In this document: one piece after another, positions 7,070-15,213 of the stretch
How the letters are laid out: the number at the start of each line of letters is the position of its first letter
Numbering within the stretch: the first letter of the stretch is position 1
Assembly (NCBI RefSeq): GCF_000403135.1
Contig: NZ_AQPN01000106.1
Coordinates: forward strand, 1 to 56,526
Direction: 5' to 3'
From: Arcticibacter svalbardensis MN12-7
Lineage (GTDB): Bacteria; Bacteroidota; Bacteroidia; Sphingobacteriales; Sphingobacteriaceae
Length of the DNA: 56,526 nt
Program-made: the position numbers and the translations under genes
The notes under the pieces: generated by a model
Database searches by the model: none
What the model was told of the DNA's origin: nothing
The model's input: only the letters and a program-made list of their open reading frames with translations

Positions 7070-8970
7070 CACGGGTCGAATTTTTAAAAAACGTTATCCC
7101 TTTCAACCTATTACCAGAAGAAGTTTTAGTTGGAGTTGCCGACTTATTTCATGAAGTGAAATATGTAAAGGATACGGTCATTTATCAGCAGGAACTGACT
7201 AAAATGAAAGGCATTGATATCATCGTTGAAGGTGAGTATGAGTCATTTTTTTACGATAGCTCACATTCCCGCCGACTGCTGGAGCACCATCATGGGGGAT
7301 TTTGTTACGGGGGCGTGTCCGTTCTGCTGAACAGAAAAAGATCACTCCGCACAGTAATTGCAAAAAAAGGAACGGTTATTTACTTTTTACCACGAAAAGA
7401 TTTCAGGGCATTATGCAATGGTTACGAAGACTTTTTCCATCATTTTACAACTGATTTTGGGAAAAGGATGCTCAATGAGGAGTTTGCACATTTTGCAAAA
7501 CATCCTACCTCTTTTGAAGAAAGTTATATTGCATCCGAGCAGCTATATTCGCGTAAGATAGAAAGTATCGGGTATAAGGATATTGTGTATTGTGATTCGC
7601 TGACGCCAATTTTTGAAGCTGCATTAATAATGGCTGAACAAAAAACAAGTTGTCTGATTGTTAGAGATCAGGAAAATAAAGTTGCTGGATTTATTACCGA
7701 CATCACCTTGCGCGACAAGGTCATAGCGAATAAGAAAGATCCAAACGGACTTGTAATTGATGTTGTAGATAACCCGGTTATGACCATAAACAGTCAGGCC
7801 TATGTGTATGAAGCCGTATTAATGATGTTTACCACCAAGACCAAGTATCTTCTTGTTGAAGATAAGGGTTCATTGAAAGGTATAATAAGTAGAAATAGAT
7901 TATTAAGTGAGCAGGCACAGTCGCCATTGGTTTATATACAATCTGTTAAACTAGCCGTATCATTGGAGGAATTGAAGTCTAAGTGGGAACAGGTCCCTCA
8001 AATGATCACTCAATTACTCGGCAGGGGAGTAAATGCGGAGATTATCAATCAGATCATCTCCACTATTGCAGATACTATTGCTCAAAAGGTGATTGAAGAG
8101 GTGATCAAGGAAATTGGAACACCACCTGCGGAGTTTGTATTTATGGTTTTAGGAAGTGAAGGCCGCAAAGAACAAACACTTAAAACGGATCAGGATAACG
8201 CTATCATTTATGAAGATAAGGCAAATGAACAAAGGGAACTTGTAAGGGAATACTTCTTGAAATTTTCTACAATTGTTTCTGACCGATTGAATTTTATTGG
8301 ATTTGTGTATTGTACGGGAGGTTTTATGTCAAGCAATCCAAACTGGACCCACTCTTTGTCGCATTGGAAACGTAATTACGAGAGCTGGATTGAAGATTCT
8401 TTGCCTGAGACTGTAATAAAATTTTCTACTTTTTTTGACTGCAGATATATTTATGGCAATAAGAAGATCATAGATGAACTTCAGGAGTTTCTGGATGAAA
8501 AACTGCAACAGCCAATGGGAAAATTATTTTTCTACATGGCAAATAATGCCGTTCAGTATCAGCCACCTTTAACGTTCTTCAAAAACATTAAAACGATAAC
8601 CATTGGCTCGCATGAAGTGTTTGATATCAAAAAGTCAATGACACCCATAGTTGACCTGGTTCGGTTATACGCTTTAAAGAACAGGATCTTTAAAACCAAT
8701 ACAGGCGAAAGGATTAAAGCATTAAAGGATGCAGGTATATTTTCGGAAACGGAATATCACGAACTTACTCAGTCCTATTATTATCTGATGGCAATGAGAC
8801 TAAGAAAACAGGCCAGTCAGATCATTCATGATAAATCTCTTCCCGAGAATTACATTGATCCGAATAACCTGACAAAAATTGAACAGGTAACACTAAAAGA
8901 AATATTTAAAACCATTGAAACTTTTCAATCTAAACTAAAAGTGGAGTACACAAACAGCCTGTTTGGCTAA
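7066..8970 (+). CDS. Cyclic-nucleotide-binding / CBS / DUF294 nucleotidyltransferase-like protein
   Basis: A 634-aa soluble signalling protein. Order: cNMP-binding-like domain (about 10-135), two CBS motifs (about 165-285), a DUF294 nucleotidyltransferase-like domain (about 320-460) and the DUF294 C-terminal helical domain (about 490-630). The DUF294 domain has GSEGRKEQTLKTDQDNA (residues about 365-381), the GS...DxD pattern shared with GlnD-type nucleotidyltransferases, with both acidic residues intact. The CBS pair would bind an adenine nucleotide. It overlaps the exonuclease by 4 bp and lies upstream of adhE, so it may couple nucleotide sensing to C2 metabolism; related proteins sit beside acetate-metabolism genes in proteobacteria. 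The modified target is unknown. Confidence 0.85.
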   Translation: MTRVEFLKNVIPFNLLPEEVLVGVADLFHEVKYVKDTVIYQQELTKMKGIDIIVEGEYESFFYDSSHSRRLLEHHHGGFCYGGVSVLLNRKRSLRTVIAKKGTVIYFLPRKDFRALCNGYEDFFHHFTTDFGKRMLNEEFAHFAKHPTSFEESYIASEQLYSRKIESIGYKDIVYCDSLTPIFEAALIMAEQKTSCLIVRDQENKVAGFITDITLRDKVIANKKDPNGLVIDVVDNPVMTINSQAYVYEAVLMMFTTKTKYLLVEDKGSLKGIISRNRLLSEQAQSPLVYIQSVKLAVSLEELKSKWEQVPQMITQLLGRGVNAEIINQIISTIADTIAQKVIEEVIKEIGTPPAEFVFMVLGSEGRKEQTLKTDQDNAIIYEDKANEQRELVREYFLKFSTIVSDRLNFIGFVYCTGGFMSSNPNWTHSLSHWKRNYESWIEDSLPETVIKFSTFFDCRYIYGNKKIIDELQEFLDEKLQQPMGKLFFYMANNAVQYQPPLTFFKNIKTITIGSHEVFDIKKSMTPIVDLVRLYALKNRIFKTNTGERIKALKDAGIFSETEYHELTQSYYYLMAMRLRKQASQIIHDKSLPENYIDPNNLTKIEQVTLKEIFKTIETFQSKLKVEYTNSLFG

Positions 8971-8981
8971 TAAAGAGGTTT

Positions 8982-8995
8982 ATGATAACCATCAT
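8982..8995. promoter_or_regulatory. FNR-like inverted repeat ATGAT-N4-ATCAT upstream of adhE
   Basis: Perfect 5+5 dyad, ATGAT AACC ATCAT, 92 bp before the adhE ATG. It differs from the FNR consensus TTGAT-N4-ATCAA only in the outermost base of each arm. AdhE is a fermentative enzyme commonly controlled by oxygen, and a Crp/Fnr-family gene is present at 45542-46171. The regulator assignment is inference. Confidence 0.45.
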
Positions 8996-9087
8996 GACGA
9001 TTCCTGATGACTGTCACTGAATATTTGCTTCTATAAAAATACCTTTATAGCACAAATTACTCATTGATTATTAAAACCAGTAATATC

Positions 9088-11724
9088 ATGAAATTAACAA
9101 ATGCAGAAAAGCTTCTTCAAAAAATTGAAAAAGTCCGTGAAGCACAACGATTATTCTCCACTTACACACAAGTACAGGTAGACGAAATCTTTAGACAAAC
9201 TGCGATTGCAGCAAACAACGCCAGAATTTCTTTAGCTAAAATGGCCGTTGAAGAAACAGGGATGGGAATAGTGGAAGACAAAGTAATTAAAAATCACTTT
9301 GCCTCTGAATATATCTACAATCAATATAAAGACACATTAACTTGTGGTGTTATTGAAACAGACGAAGCATTCGGAATAACCAAAATAGCAGAACCAATAG
9401 GAGTTATTGCTGCCGTTGTACCAACAACAAATCCTACCTCTACAGCTATTTTTAAGGCGCTTATTGCTTTAAAAACCAGGAATGGAATTATCTTCTCTCC
9501 ACATCCAAGAGCTAAAAACTCTACAATTGCAGCCGCTAAAATTATTTTAGATGCAGCAGTAGAAGCAGGGGCACCTAAGGACATTGTCGCATGGATTGAT
9601 GAACCAACAGTTGAGTTATCTCAAATATTAATGGGAGCTTGTGACTTGATCTTAGCTACTGGCGGACCAGGTATGGTTAAAGCAGCATATTCATCAGGAA
9701 AACCTGCCATTGGTGTAGGAGCTGGTAATACACCTGCTATTATTGATGAAACAGCCCATTTAAAAATGGCTGTAAACTCCATTCTTCTTTCAAAAACTTT
9801 TGATAACGGAATGATATGTGCATCTGAACAATCTGTTATTGTTATAGATAGTATCTATGATGAAGTAAAACAGGAATTTGAAGATAGAGGTGCATACATC
9901 CTGAAACCAGATGAAGTAGAGAAAGTACGTAAGGTCATCGTTGTAAATGGTGCCTTGAATTCTCAGATCGTTGGACAATCAGCTTTTAAAATCGCACAAT
10001 TAGCTGGTGTTTTAGTTCCCGAATACTCTAAAATTCTTATTGGAGAAGTAGAATCAGTAGAAAAAGACGAAGAATTTTCTCATGAGAAATTATCTCCGGT
10101 TTTAGCTATGTATAAGGCTGAAAGTTTCGAAAAGGCACTTGACAAAGCAGCGCGGTTAGTACAATTAGGTGGTTTTGGCCATACATCTGTTCTTTATACA
10201 GACGAAAATAAGTCTCATGACCGTATCGAACAATTTGGTGCAAGAATGAAGACCGGCAGAACAATCATTAACATGCCATCATCTCAGGGTGCAATAGGGG
10301 ATATCTTTAACTTTAAGTTATCACCTTCACTTACATTAGGATGTGGTAGCTGGGGAGGAAACTCTGTTTCAGAAAATGTTGGTGTTAAACATTTATTAAA
10401 TATTAAAAGCGTAGCAAGTAGAAGAGAAAATATGTTATGGTTCAGAGTTCCACCGAAGATCTACTTTAAATATGGCTGTATGCCTGTTGCTTTAAGAGAG
10501 CTTAAGGAACTTGGTCGTAAAAAAGCATTTATCGTAACAGATAAAGTGTTGTATAAATTAGGCTTCATCGATCCCGTAGTTAAGGTTTTAGAAAGTTTAG
10601 GTATTGAACATACCGTATACTTTGATGTAGATCCAGATCCAACATTGGATACTGCACGTAGAGGAGCTGCTGAGATGGCAATTTTCCAACCGGATACCAT
10701 TATCGCACTAGGTGGTGGTTCTCCAATGGATGCTGCAAAAATCATGTGGGTATTGTATGAGCACCCTGAGGTTCGTTTTGAAGACCTTGCCATGCGTTTC
10801 ATGGATATTAGAAAAAGAGTATATCATTTCCCTAAAATGGGCCAGAAAGCAATGATGGTGGCTATTCCAACATCTGCTGGTACTGGATCTGAGGTTACTC
10901 CATTCGCAGTAATTACAGATGAACATACTGGAATGAAATATCCATTAGCTGATTATGAGCTTACTCCTAATATGGCAATTGTGGATGCAGAGCTAATGAT
11001 GAAAATGCCAAAGGGCTTAACTGCTGCTTCTGGTATTGATGCGATGACACATGCTCTTGAAGCGTATGTTTCTGTTTTAGCATCAGAATATACAAATGGC
11101 TTAGCACTAGAAGCAATCAGATTGATATTCAAATATCTTCCTCAGGCTTATAATGAAGGAACTACTAATGTTAAAGCAAGAGAGAAAATGGCTCATGCTG
11201 CAACTATTGCAGGTATGGCCTTTGCGAATGCATTCTTAGGTGTTTGTCACTCTTTAGCGCATAAACTTGGTGCAACTCACCATGTACCTCATGGTGTAGC
11301 TAATGCCATGTTAATTACTGAAGTGATCCGTTATAATGCTGTTGATAATCCAAGAAAACAAGCAACATTCCCACAATATAAATATCCGAATGCTAAATGG
11401 AGATATTCAAGGATTGCTGATTACTTGAACCTGGGTGGCAATACAGAAGATGAAAAGATTGAATTGTTAACTGCTGCTCTAGAAGATCTGAAAACTAAAA
11501 TTGGTATTCCTACTTCAATTAAAGAGTTTGGTGTAACTGAAAAAGCTTTTTATAGTTCTTTAGATACCATGTCAGAACAGGCATTTGATGACCAGTGTAC
11601 TGGTGCAAACCCTAGATATCCATTAATAAGCGAACTGAAACAGTTATATATTAATGCATACGAAGGAAAACAAAATGATTTGACTAAAGATGAGCTCAAA
11701 CTGGAAACAGAAATTGTAGCCTAA
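9088..11724 (+). CDS. adhE: Bifunctional acetaldehyde-CoA / alcohol dehydrogenase AdhE
   Basis: An 878-aa fusion that reduces acetyl-CoA to acetaldehyde and then ethanol. The N-terminal aldehyde dehydrogenase half (about 1-440) has the catalytic cysteine in NGMICASEQSVIV. The C-terminal iron-dependent alcohol dehydrogenase half (about 455-860) has GGGSPMDAAKI, AIPTSAGTGSEVTPF and the iron ligands in DAMTHALEAY and HSLAHKLGATHHVPHGVANA. An in-frame TTG at 9064 adds 8 residues; the ATG at 9088 (MKLTNAEKLL) fits the family N-terminus better. An FNR-like dyad lies upstream and a strong terminator downstream, so it is monocistronic. It implies an ability to ferment or balance redox under low oxygen. 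Confidence 0.95.
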   Translation: MKLTNAEKLLQKIEKVREAQRLFSTYTQVQVDEIFRQTAIAANNARISLAKMAVEETGMGIVEDKVIKNHFASEYIYNQYKDTLTCGVIETDEAFGITKIAEPIGVIAAVVPTTNPTSTAIFKALIALKTRNGIIFSPHPRAKNSTIAAAKIILDAAVEAGAPKDIVAWIDEPTVELSQILMGACDLILATGGPGMVKAAYSSGKPAIGVGAGNTPAIIDETAHLKMAVNSILLSKTFDNGMICASEQSVIVIDSIYDEVKQEFEDRGAYILKPDEVEKVRKVIVVNGALNSQIVGQSAFKIAQLAGVLVPEYSKILIGEVESVEKDEEFSHEKLSPVLAMYKAESFEKALDKAARLVQLGGFGHTSVLYTDENKSHDRIEQFGARMKTGRTIINMPSSQGAIGDIFNFKLSPSLTLGCGSWGGNSVSENVGVKHLLNIKSVASRRENMLWFRVPPKIYFKYGCMPVALRELKELGRKKAFIVTDKVLYKLGFIDPVVKVLESLGIEHTVYFDVDPDPTLDTARRGAAEMAIFQPDTIIALGGGSPMDAAKIMWVLYEHPEVRFEDLAMRFMDIRKRVYHFPKMGQKAMMVAIPTSAGTGSEVTPFAVITDEHTGMKYPLADYELTPNMAIVDAELMMKMPKGLTAASGIDAMTHALEAYVSVLASEYTNGLALEAIRLIFKYLPQAYNEGTTNVKAREKMAHAATIAGMAFANAFLGVCHSLAHKLGATHHVPHGVANAMLITEVIRYNAVDNPRKQATFPQYKYPNAKWRYSRIADYLNLGGNTEDEKIELLTAALEDLKTKIGIPTSIKEFGVTEKAFYSSLDTMSEQAFDDQCTGANPRYPLISELKQLYINAYEGKQNDLTKDELKLETEIVA

Positions 11725-11740
11725 TTATTAATTATTAAGG

Positions 11741-11772
11741 AAAAAACCGGGAGCCTAGCTTCCGGTTTTTTT
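11741..11772 (+). terminator. Rho-independent terminator after adhE
   Basis: Stem AAAAAACCGG-GAGC / GCTT-CCGGTTTTTT around a CTA loop, ending in a run of seven T, 16 bp past the adhE stop. The A-run and T-run also make it partly bidirectional. Confidence 0.85.
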
Positions 11773-11829
11773 GTACCCTTTTTGGGCTTTTTTTTAAATT
11801 TTTTGTTCATTATATTTACTATAAATTAA

Positions 11830-12042
11830 ATGAGCAAACAAAACTATATGGCCTACAACTTTTTCATTGTTCTTATTGATAACATACCAACAAAGTTTGA
11901 AAAGAACAGAATTATAGAAATAACCCCTCAGGATAACGGTGGTTCAAAAATCATAATGGACGCTTCTCATGAATCTGAAGAACCTATCATTTATTTCACT
12001 TCTGAGGCTTATGATGATGTAATGAAGTCTTTTTTGTCTTAA
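11830..12042 (+). CDS. Small conserved-looking protein of unknown function, 70 aa
   Basis: A 70-aa ORF between the adhE terminator and proB. It has no signal peptide and no transmembrane segment; composition is mixed polar with alternating hydrophobic residues (YNFFIVLIDNIP, EEPIIYFTSEAYDDV), suggesting a small alpha/beta fold. An AT-rich TATATTTA sequence that resembles the -7 consensus lies just upstream (about 11812-11819), and the gene ends 23 bp before proB, so it may be the first gene of a proBA transcript. I do not recognise a family. Spacing, promoter-like sequence and start context support a real gene. Confidence 0.55.
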   Translation: MSKQNYMAYNFFIVLIDNIPTKFEKNRIIEITPQDNGGSKIIMDASHESEEPIIYFTSEAYDDVMKSFLS

Positions 12043-12065
12043 AAATTAGTAGTTTTATCTATCGT

Positions 12066-13145
12066 ATGGATTTAAACTACAAAAGGATTGTAATAAAAGT
12101 TGGGTCAAATGTTCTTACTCAAGCAAATGGACTTCCGGACTTACATCGCATTGAACATTTAGTTGAACAAATTGCAGCAATTAAGAAACAAAATAAGGAA
12201 GTGATTTTAGTTTCATCGGGAGCAGTAGCCTTTGGAAGAAGTTTGCTTTCTGTATCTGATAAATGTGATGCTGTGGCAACACGCCAATTATTTGCATCAA
12301 TAGGACAGGTTAAACTGATTAATACGTATTCAGATCTATTTAAAAAACAAAATCTGGTATGTGCCCAGGTATTGGTCACCAAAGAAGATTTTCGGGATAG
12401 ACTTCACTACCTGAATATGAAAAATTGCTTTGACATATTAATTCAACATAATGTAGTCCCTGTTATAAATGAAAATGATGTCATATCTGTAACCGAACTT
12501 ATGTTTACAGATAATGATGAACTTGCAGGGTTGATTGCCTCCCTGCTTAATGCAGATGCCTTAATCATTCTAAGTAACGTGGATGGAATTTTTAATGGTG
12601 ATCCTAAAAACCCAGACTCCAAAGTAATAGAGCATATCGATCCTGATTTCAACAATTTCTCTGAGTTTATTTCGGCCAAAAAGTCGCAGTTTGGAAGAGG
12701 AGGGATGATTACTAAGTCAAGTATGGCTCATAAAATTTCGGGACTAGGCATCGCTGTTCATATTGCGAATGGTAGTACCGAAAACGTAATTGCTAAAGTT
12801 TTAAAAGAGAAGGTCATTAACACCCGATTTGCTCCACAGAAAATTGCTTCGGGTAAAAAGAAATGGATTGCCAACTCTGAAAATTATGTAACAGGTGTTG
12901 TTCGCATTAATGATGGGGCTAAACTTGCACTGACTTCTTCTAAAGCGAGTAGTTTACTGCCTGTTGGTTTGATTGGGATTGAAAAAGATTTTAAAAAAGG
13001 GGATATCATCCGCTTAATCGATCAGGACAACCTTGCTATAGGACTTGGCATTGCTGAGTATAATTCCGAAAAAGCGAAAGAAAGAGTAGGCTTAAAAAAC
13101 CAAAAAGCTTTAGTACATTACGATTACTTATTTTTGACTCACTAA
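12066..13145 (+). CDS. proB: Glutamate 5-kinase
   Basis: A 359-aa cytoplasmic enzyme making gamma-glutamyl phosphate, the first step from glutamate to proline. The amino-acid kinase domain (about 1-255) begins RIVIKVGSNVLT and contains VSSGAVAFG, NENDVISVTEL, TDNDELAGLIA and FGRGGMITK. The C-terminal 90 or so residues form a PUA domain (IASGKKKWIAN onward), as in the E. coli enzyme. It is followed after 10 bp by proA, forming the usual proBA unit. Proline feedback is known for the family; nothing here shows transcriptional control. Confidence 0.94.
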   Translation: MDLNYKRIVIKVGSNVLTQANGLPDLHRIEHLVEQIAAIKKQNKEVILVSSGAVAFGRSLLSVSDKCDAVATRQLFASIGQVKLINTYSDLFKKQNLVCAQVLVTKEDFRDRLHYLNMKNCFDILIQHNVVPVINENDVISVTELMFTDNDELAGLIASLLNADALIILSNVDGIFNGDPKNPDSKVIEHIDPDFNNFSEFISAKKSQFGRGGMITKSSMAHKISGLGIAVHIANGSTENVIAKVLKEKVINTRFAPQKIASGKKKWIANSENYVTGVVRINDGAKLALTSSKASSLLPVGLIGIEKDFKKGDIIRLIDQDNLAIGLGIAEYNSEKAKERVGLKNQKALVHYDYLFLTH

Positions 13146-13155
13146 ATTAATAACC

Positions 13156-14403
13156 ATGAATCTTCAGCGTAATTTCGAAAATGCTAAATATGTCACCAAA
13201 TTCTTATCTGAATTATCTGATGAAAAAATAGCTTCTATATTAGTTCAACTTGCCGATGAATTGCTGAAAGAGCAATCTTATATTATTGAAGAAAATCAAA
13301 AGGATCTTTTATTAATGGATCCGGAGGATCCTAAATTTGATAGGCTTAAACTCACAGAAAACAGGATAGCAGCTATATCAAAAGATTTGGTGAACGTTGC
13401 TAAGCTTAAAAGCCCTCTGCGAAAAGTATTGATGGAAAAAACATTACTCAATGGTTTGAATTTAAAAAAAGTGAGTGTTCCCCTTGGTGTGGTAGGTGTA
13501 ATTTATGAAGCTCGTCCCAATGTAACTATAGACGTATTTTCTCTATGTATTAAAACTGGAAATGTTGCTATTTTAAAAGGTGGAAGTGATGCATACTTCA
13601 CCAATCAAGCACTTATTTCAATGGTTCACTATATACTGGAACTAAATTATGTAAGTAAGTTTATAGTTCGATTACTTCCTCCAGAGAGGAGTTCTACTGA
13701 AGCTCTTTTAAATGCGGTTGGCCTTGTTGATGTGATTATCCCCCGAGGAAGCAATAGTTTAATAAAATACGTAAGGGAGCATTCAAAAGTACCGGTAATT
13801 GAAACAGGTGCTGGAATTGTGCATACTTTTGTTGATGAAACAGCCGATATTAAAAAGAGTCAGGCTATCATTTTCAACGCAAAGACAAGAAGGGTAAGTG
13901 TTTGTAATTCACTGGATTGTTTAATAGTTCATGAACAAAAGCTTAATGATCTTCCATTTCTAACCGAACCACTAAGTAGTGCCAACGTAATCATATATGC
14001 AGATGAACAATCTTTTGAAGCATTAAAAGATCATTATCCAACCCATTTACTTTTCCCGGCAAAGGAAGAGCATTTTGGTATTGAGTTTCTGGATTATAAA
14101 CTTTCTATTAAAACAGTAACTGATTTGGAATCAGCTCTTGATCATATTGCAAAATACAGCTCCAAACATAGTGAAGCTATTCTTTCAGAAAATGAAGAGA
14201 ACATTAACAGGTTTCTTTCTCGTGTAGATGCAGCGGCAGTCTACGCGAACGCATCAACGGGCTTCACAGATGGCGCACAGTTTGGACTTGGTGCCGAAAT
14301 CGGTATAAGTACTCAGAAGCTACATGCAAGGGGCCCTATGGGCTTAGAAGAGCTCACAAGTTATAAATGGATTATTGTAGGAACAGGACAAATAAGGAAT
14401 TAA
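13156..14403 (+). CDS. proA: Gamma-glutamyl phosphate reductase
   Basis: A 415-aa NADPH-dependent enzyme that converts gamma-glutamyl phosphate to glutamate semialdehyde, the second step of proline synthesis. It belongs to the aldehyde dehydrogenase superfamily; the substrate/NADPH region is seen in VPLGVVGVIYEARPNVT, the catalytic cysteine in RRVSVCNSLDCLIVHE and the C-terminal signature in AAAVYANASTGFTDGAQFGLGAE written here only in part (ANASTGFTDG). It follows proB by 10 bp and converges on the DUF6580 gene; the 69-bp gap between them shows no clear hairpin. Confidence 0.94.
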   Translation: MNLQRNFENAKYVTKFLSELSDEKIASILVQLADELLKEQSYIIEENQKDLLLMDPEDPKFDRLKLTENRIAAISKDLVNVAKLKSPLRKVLMEKTLLNGLNLKKVSVPLGVVGVIYEARPNVTIDVFSLCIKTGNVAILKGGSDAYFTNQALISMVHYILELNYVSKFIVRLLPPERSSTEALLNAVGLVDVIIPRGSNSLIKYVREHSKVPVIETGAGIVHTFVDETADIKKSQAIIFNAKTRRVSVCNSLDCLIVHEQKLNDLPFLTEPLSSANVIIYADEQSFEALKDHYPTHLLFPAKEEHFGIEFLDYKLSIKTVTDLESALDHIAKYSSKHSEAILSENEENINRFLSRVDAAAVYANASTGFTDGAQFGLGAEIGISTQKLHARGPMGLEELTSYKWIIVGTGQIRN

Positions 14404-14472
14404 CTTGTTATTACATTCGAAAGAATTTGTATTGGACCTTAAAGATGGGATAAACAATAAGGGTTTTACTTC

Positions 14473-15003
14473 CTATTTTACAATAGCAAGTTTAGGATAA
14501 CTTTTTTCCAGTAAATAGAAACTTCCAAACAATAGGGTTCCATAAATCGCATCAGCAATCAGCATGTTTCTTAAGAACGGCAAGCCCATGATATAAGATT
14601 GAGCAATTCCACTTAAGTTATGCGGATACCAAGGGTAAAGAAATGCAAAATTTGTGATTAAAAAGAATAGGATAGAACCTACTATTGAGGCGATAGCTAT
14701 TTTCGCAGGAGTAACCTTATTTTTAATTGCTACTCCACAAAGCACCATAACGATGAAACCGATGTAAACAACGGCATTGAATCCACTACCTAGAAAAAAA
14801 TCAGATATGGCCATTGCTGTTAATGGAACGATAAAGCCCATTGCCCTATTTTTAAATTGAGATCCAGCAAAGATAGCTAGAGCACCTACAGCAGTAAAAT
14901 TCCAAATATGGGGAATATAAACAGGTAAAGCCCTTGTACAAGCGGCAAGTAAAATAAGAAGGCTTAGCACTATATATCTGGAAGAATGTACCTGTTTTAT
15001 CAT
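14473..15003 (-). CDS. DUF6580-family integral membrane protein
   Basis: A 176-aa inner-membrane protein with about five hydrophobic helices. The N-terminal conserved part reads IWNFTAVGALAIFAGSQF followed by PLTAMAISDFFLGSGFN, the arrangement seen in DUF6580 proteins, which resemble substrate-binding components of vitamin transporters. The function is unproved. The ORF can be extended to 15051, but an exact -7 element TAACTTTG lies at 15014-15007 between that ATG and the ATG at 15003, so I use 15003. Only 3 nt separate the promoter element from the start codon, again predicting an almost leaderless transcript. Confidence 0.78.
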   Translation of the reverse strand: MIKQVHSSRYIVLSLLILLAACTRALPVYIPHIWNFTAVGALAIFAGSQFKNRAMGFIVPLTAMAISDFFLGSGFNAVVYIGFIVMVLCGVAIKNKVTPAKIAIASIVGSILFFLITNFAFLYPWYPHNLSGIAQSYIMGLPFLRNMLIADAIYGTLLFGSFYLLEKSYPKLAIVK

Positions 15004-15006
15004 GTT

Positions 15007-15014
15007 CAAAGTTA
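15007..15014 (-). promoter_or_regulatory. -7 element TAACTTTG of the DUF6580 gene
   Basis: Exact TAnnTTTG match on the minus strand, separated by 3 nt from the ATG at 15003; the same octamer drives rnpB. Confidence 0.65.
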
Positions 15015-15213
15015 AATGTAAAAAATCAAACAGAAAAGGGTATTCATGCATTTAGTGGTTTCATAGCGCAAATATCAACCGTATAATTGAATAATCGATC
15101 CTTTTTTAACCGGTTAATGAATTCTAATCGACCTTTTATAAGACAAATTTATATCCCTTTATTGTTTTAATTCCCTTTAATTAATAGCGACTATAAACTA
15201 TTTTCAATCACCA

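Noticed and set aside
9008-9016. Short palindrome TGACTGTCA upstream of adhE as a second operator
   Set aside because: Nine bases with a 1-nt centre do not match Crp/Fnr spacing and can occur by chance.
9088-11724. adhE as a recent horizontal acquisition
   Set aside because: Its base composition and codon use look like its neighbours, and no mobile genes or junction repeats are visible.
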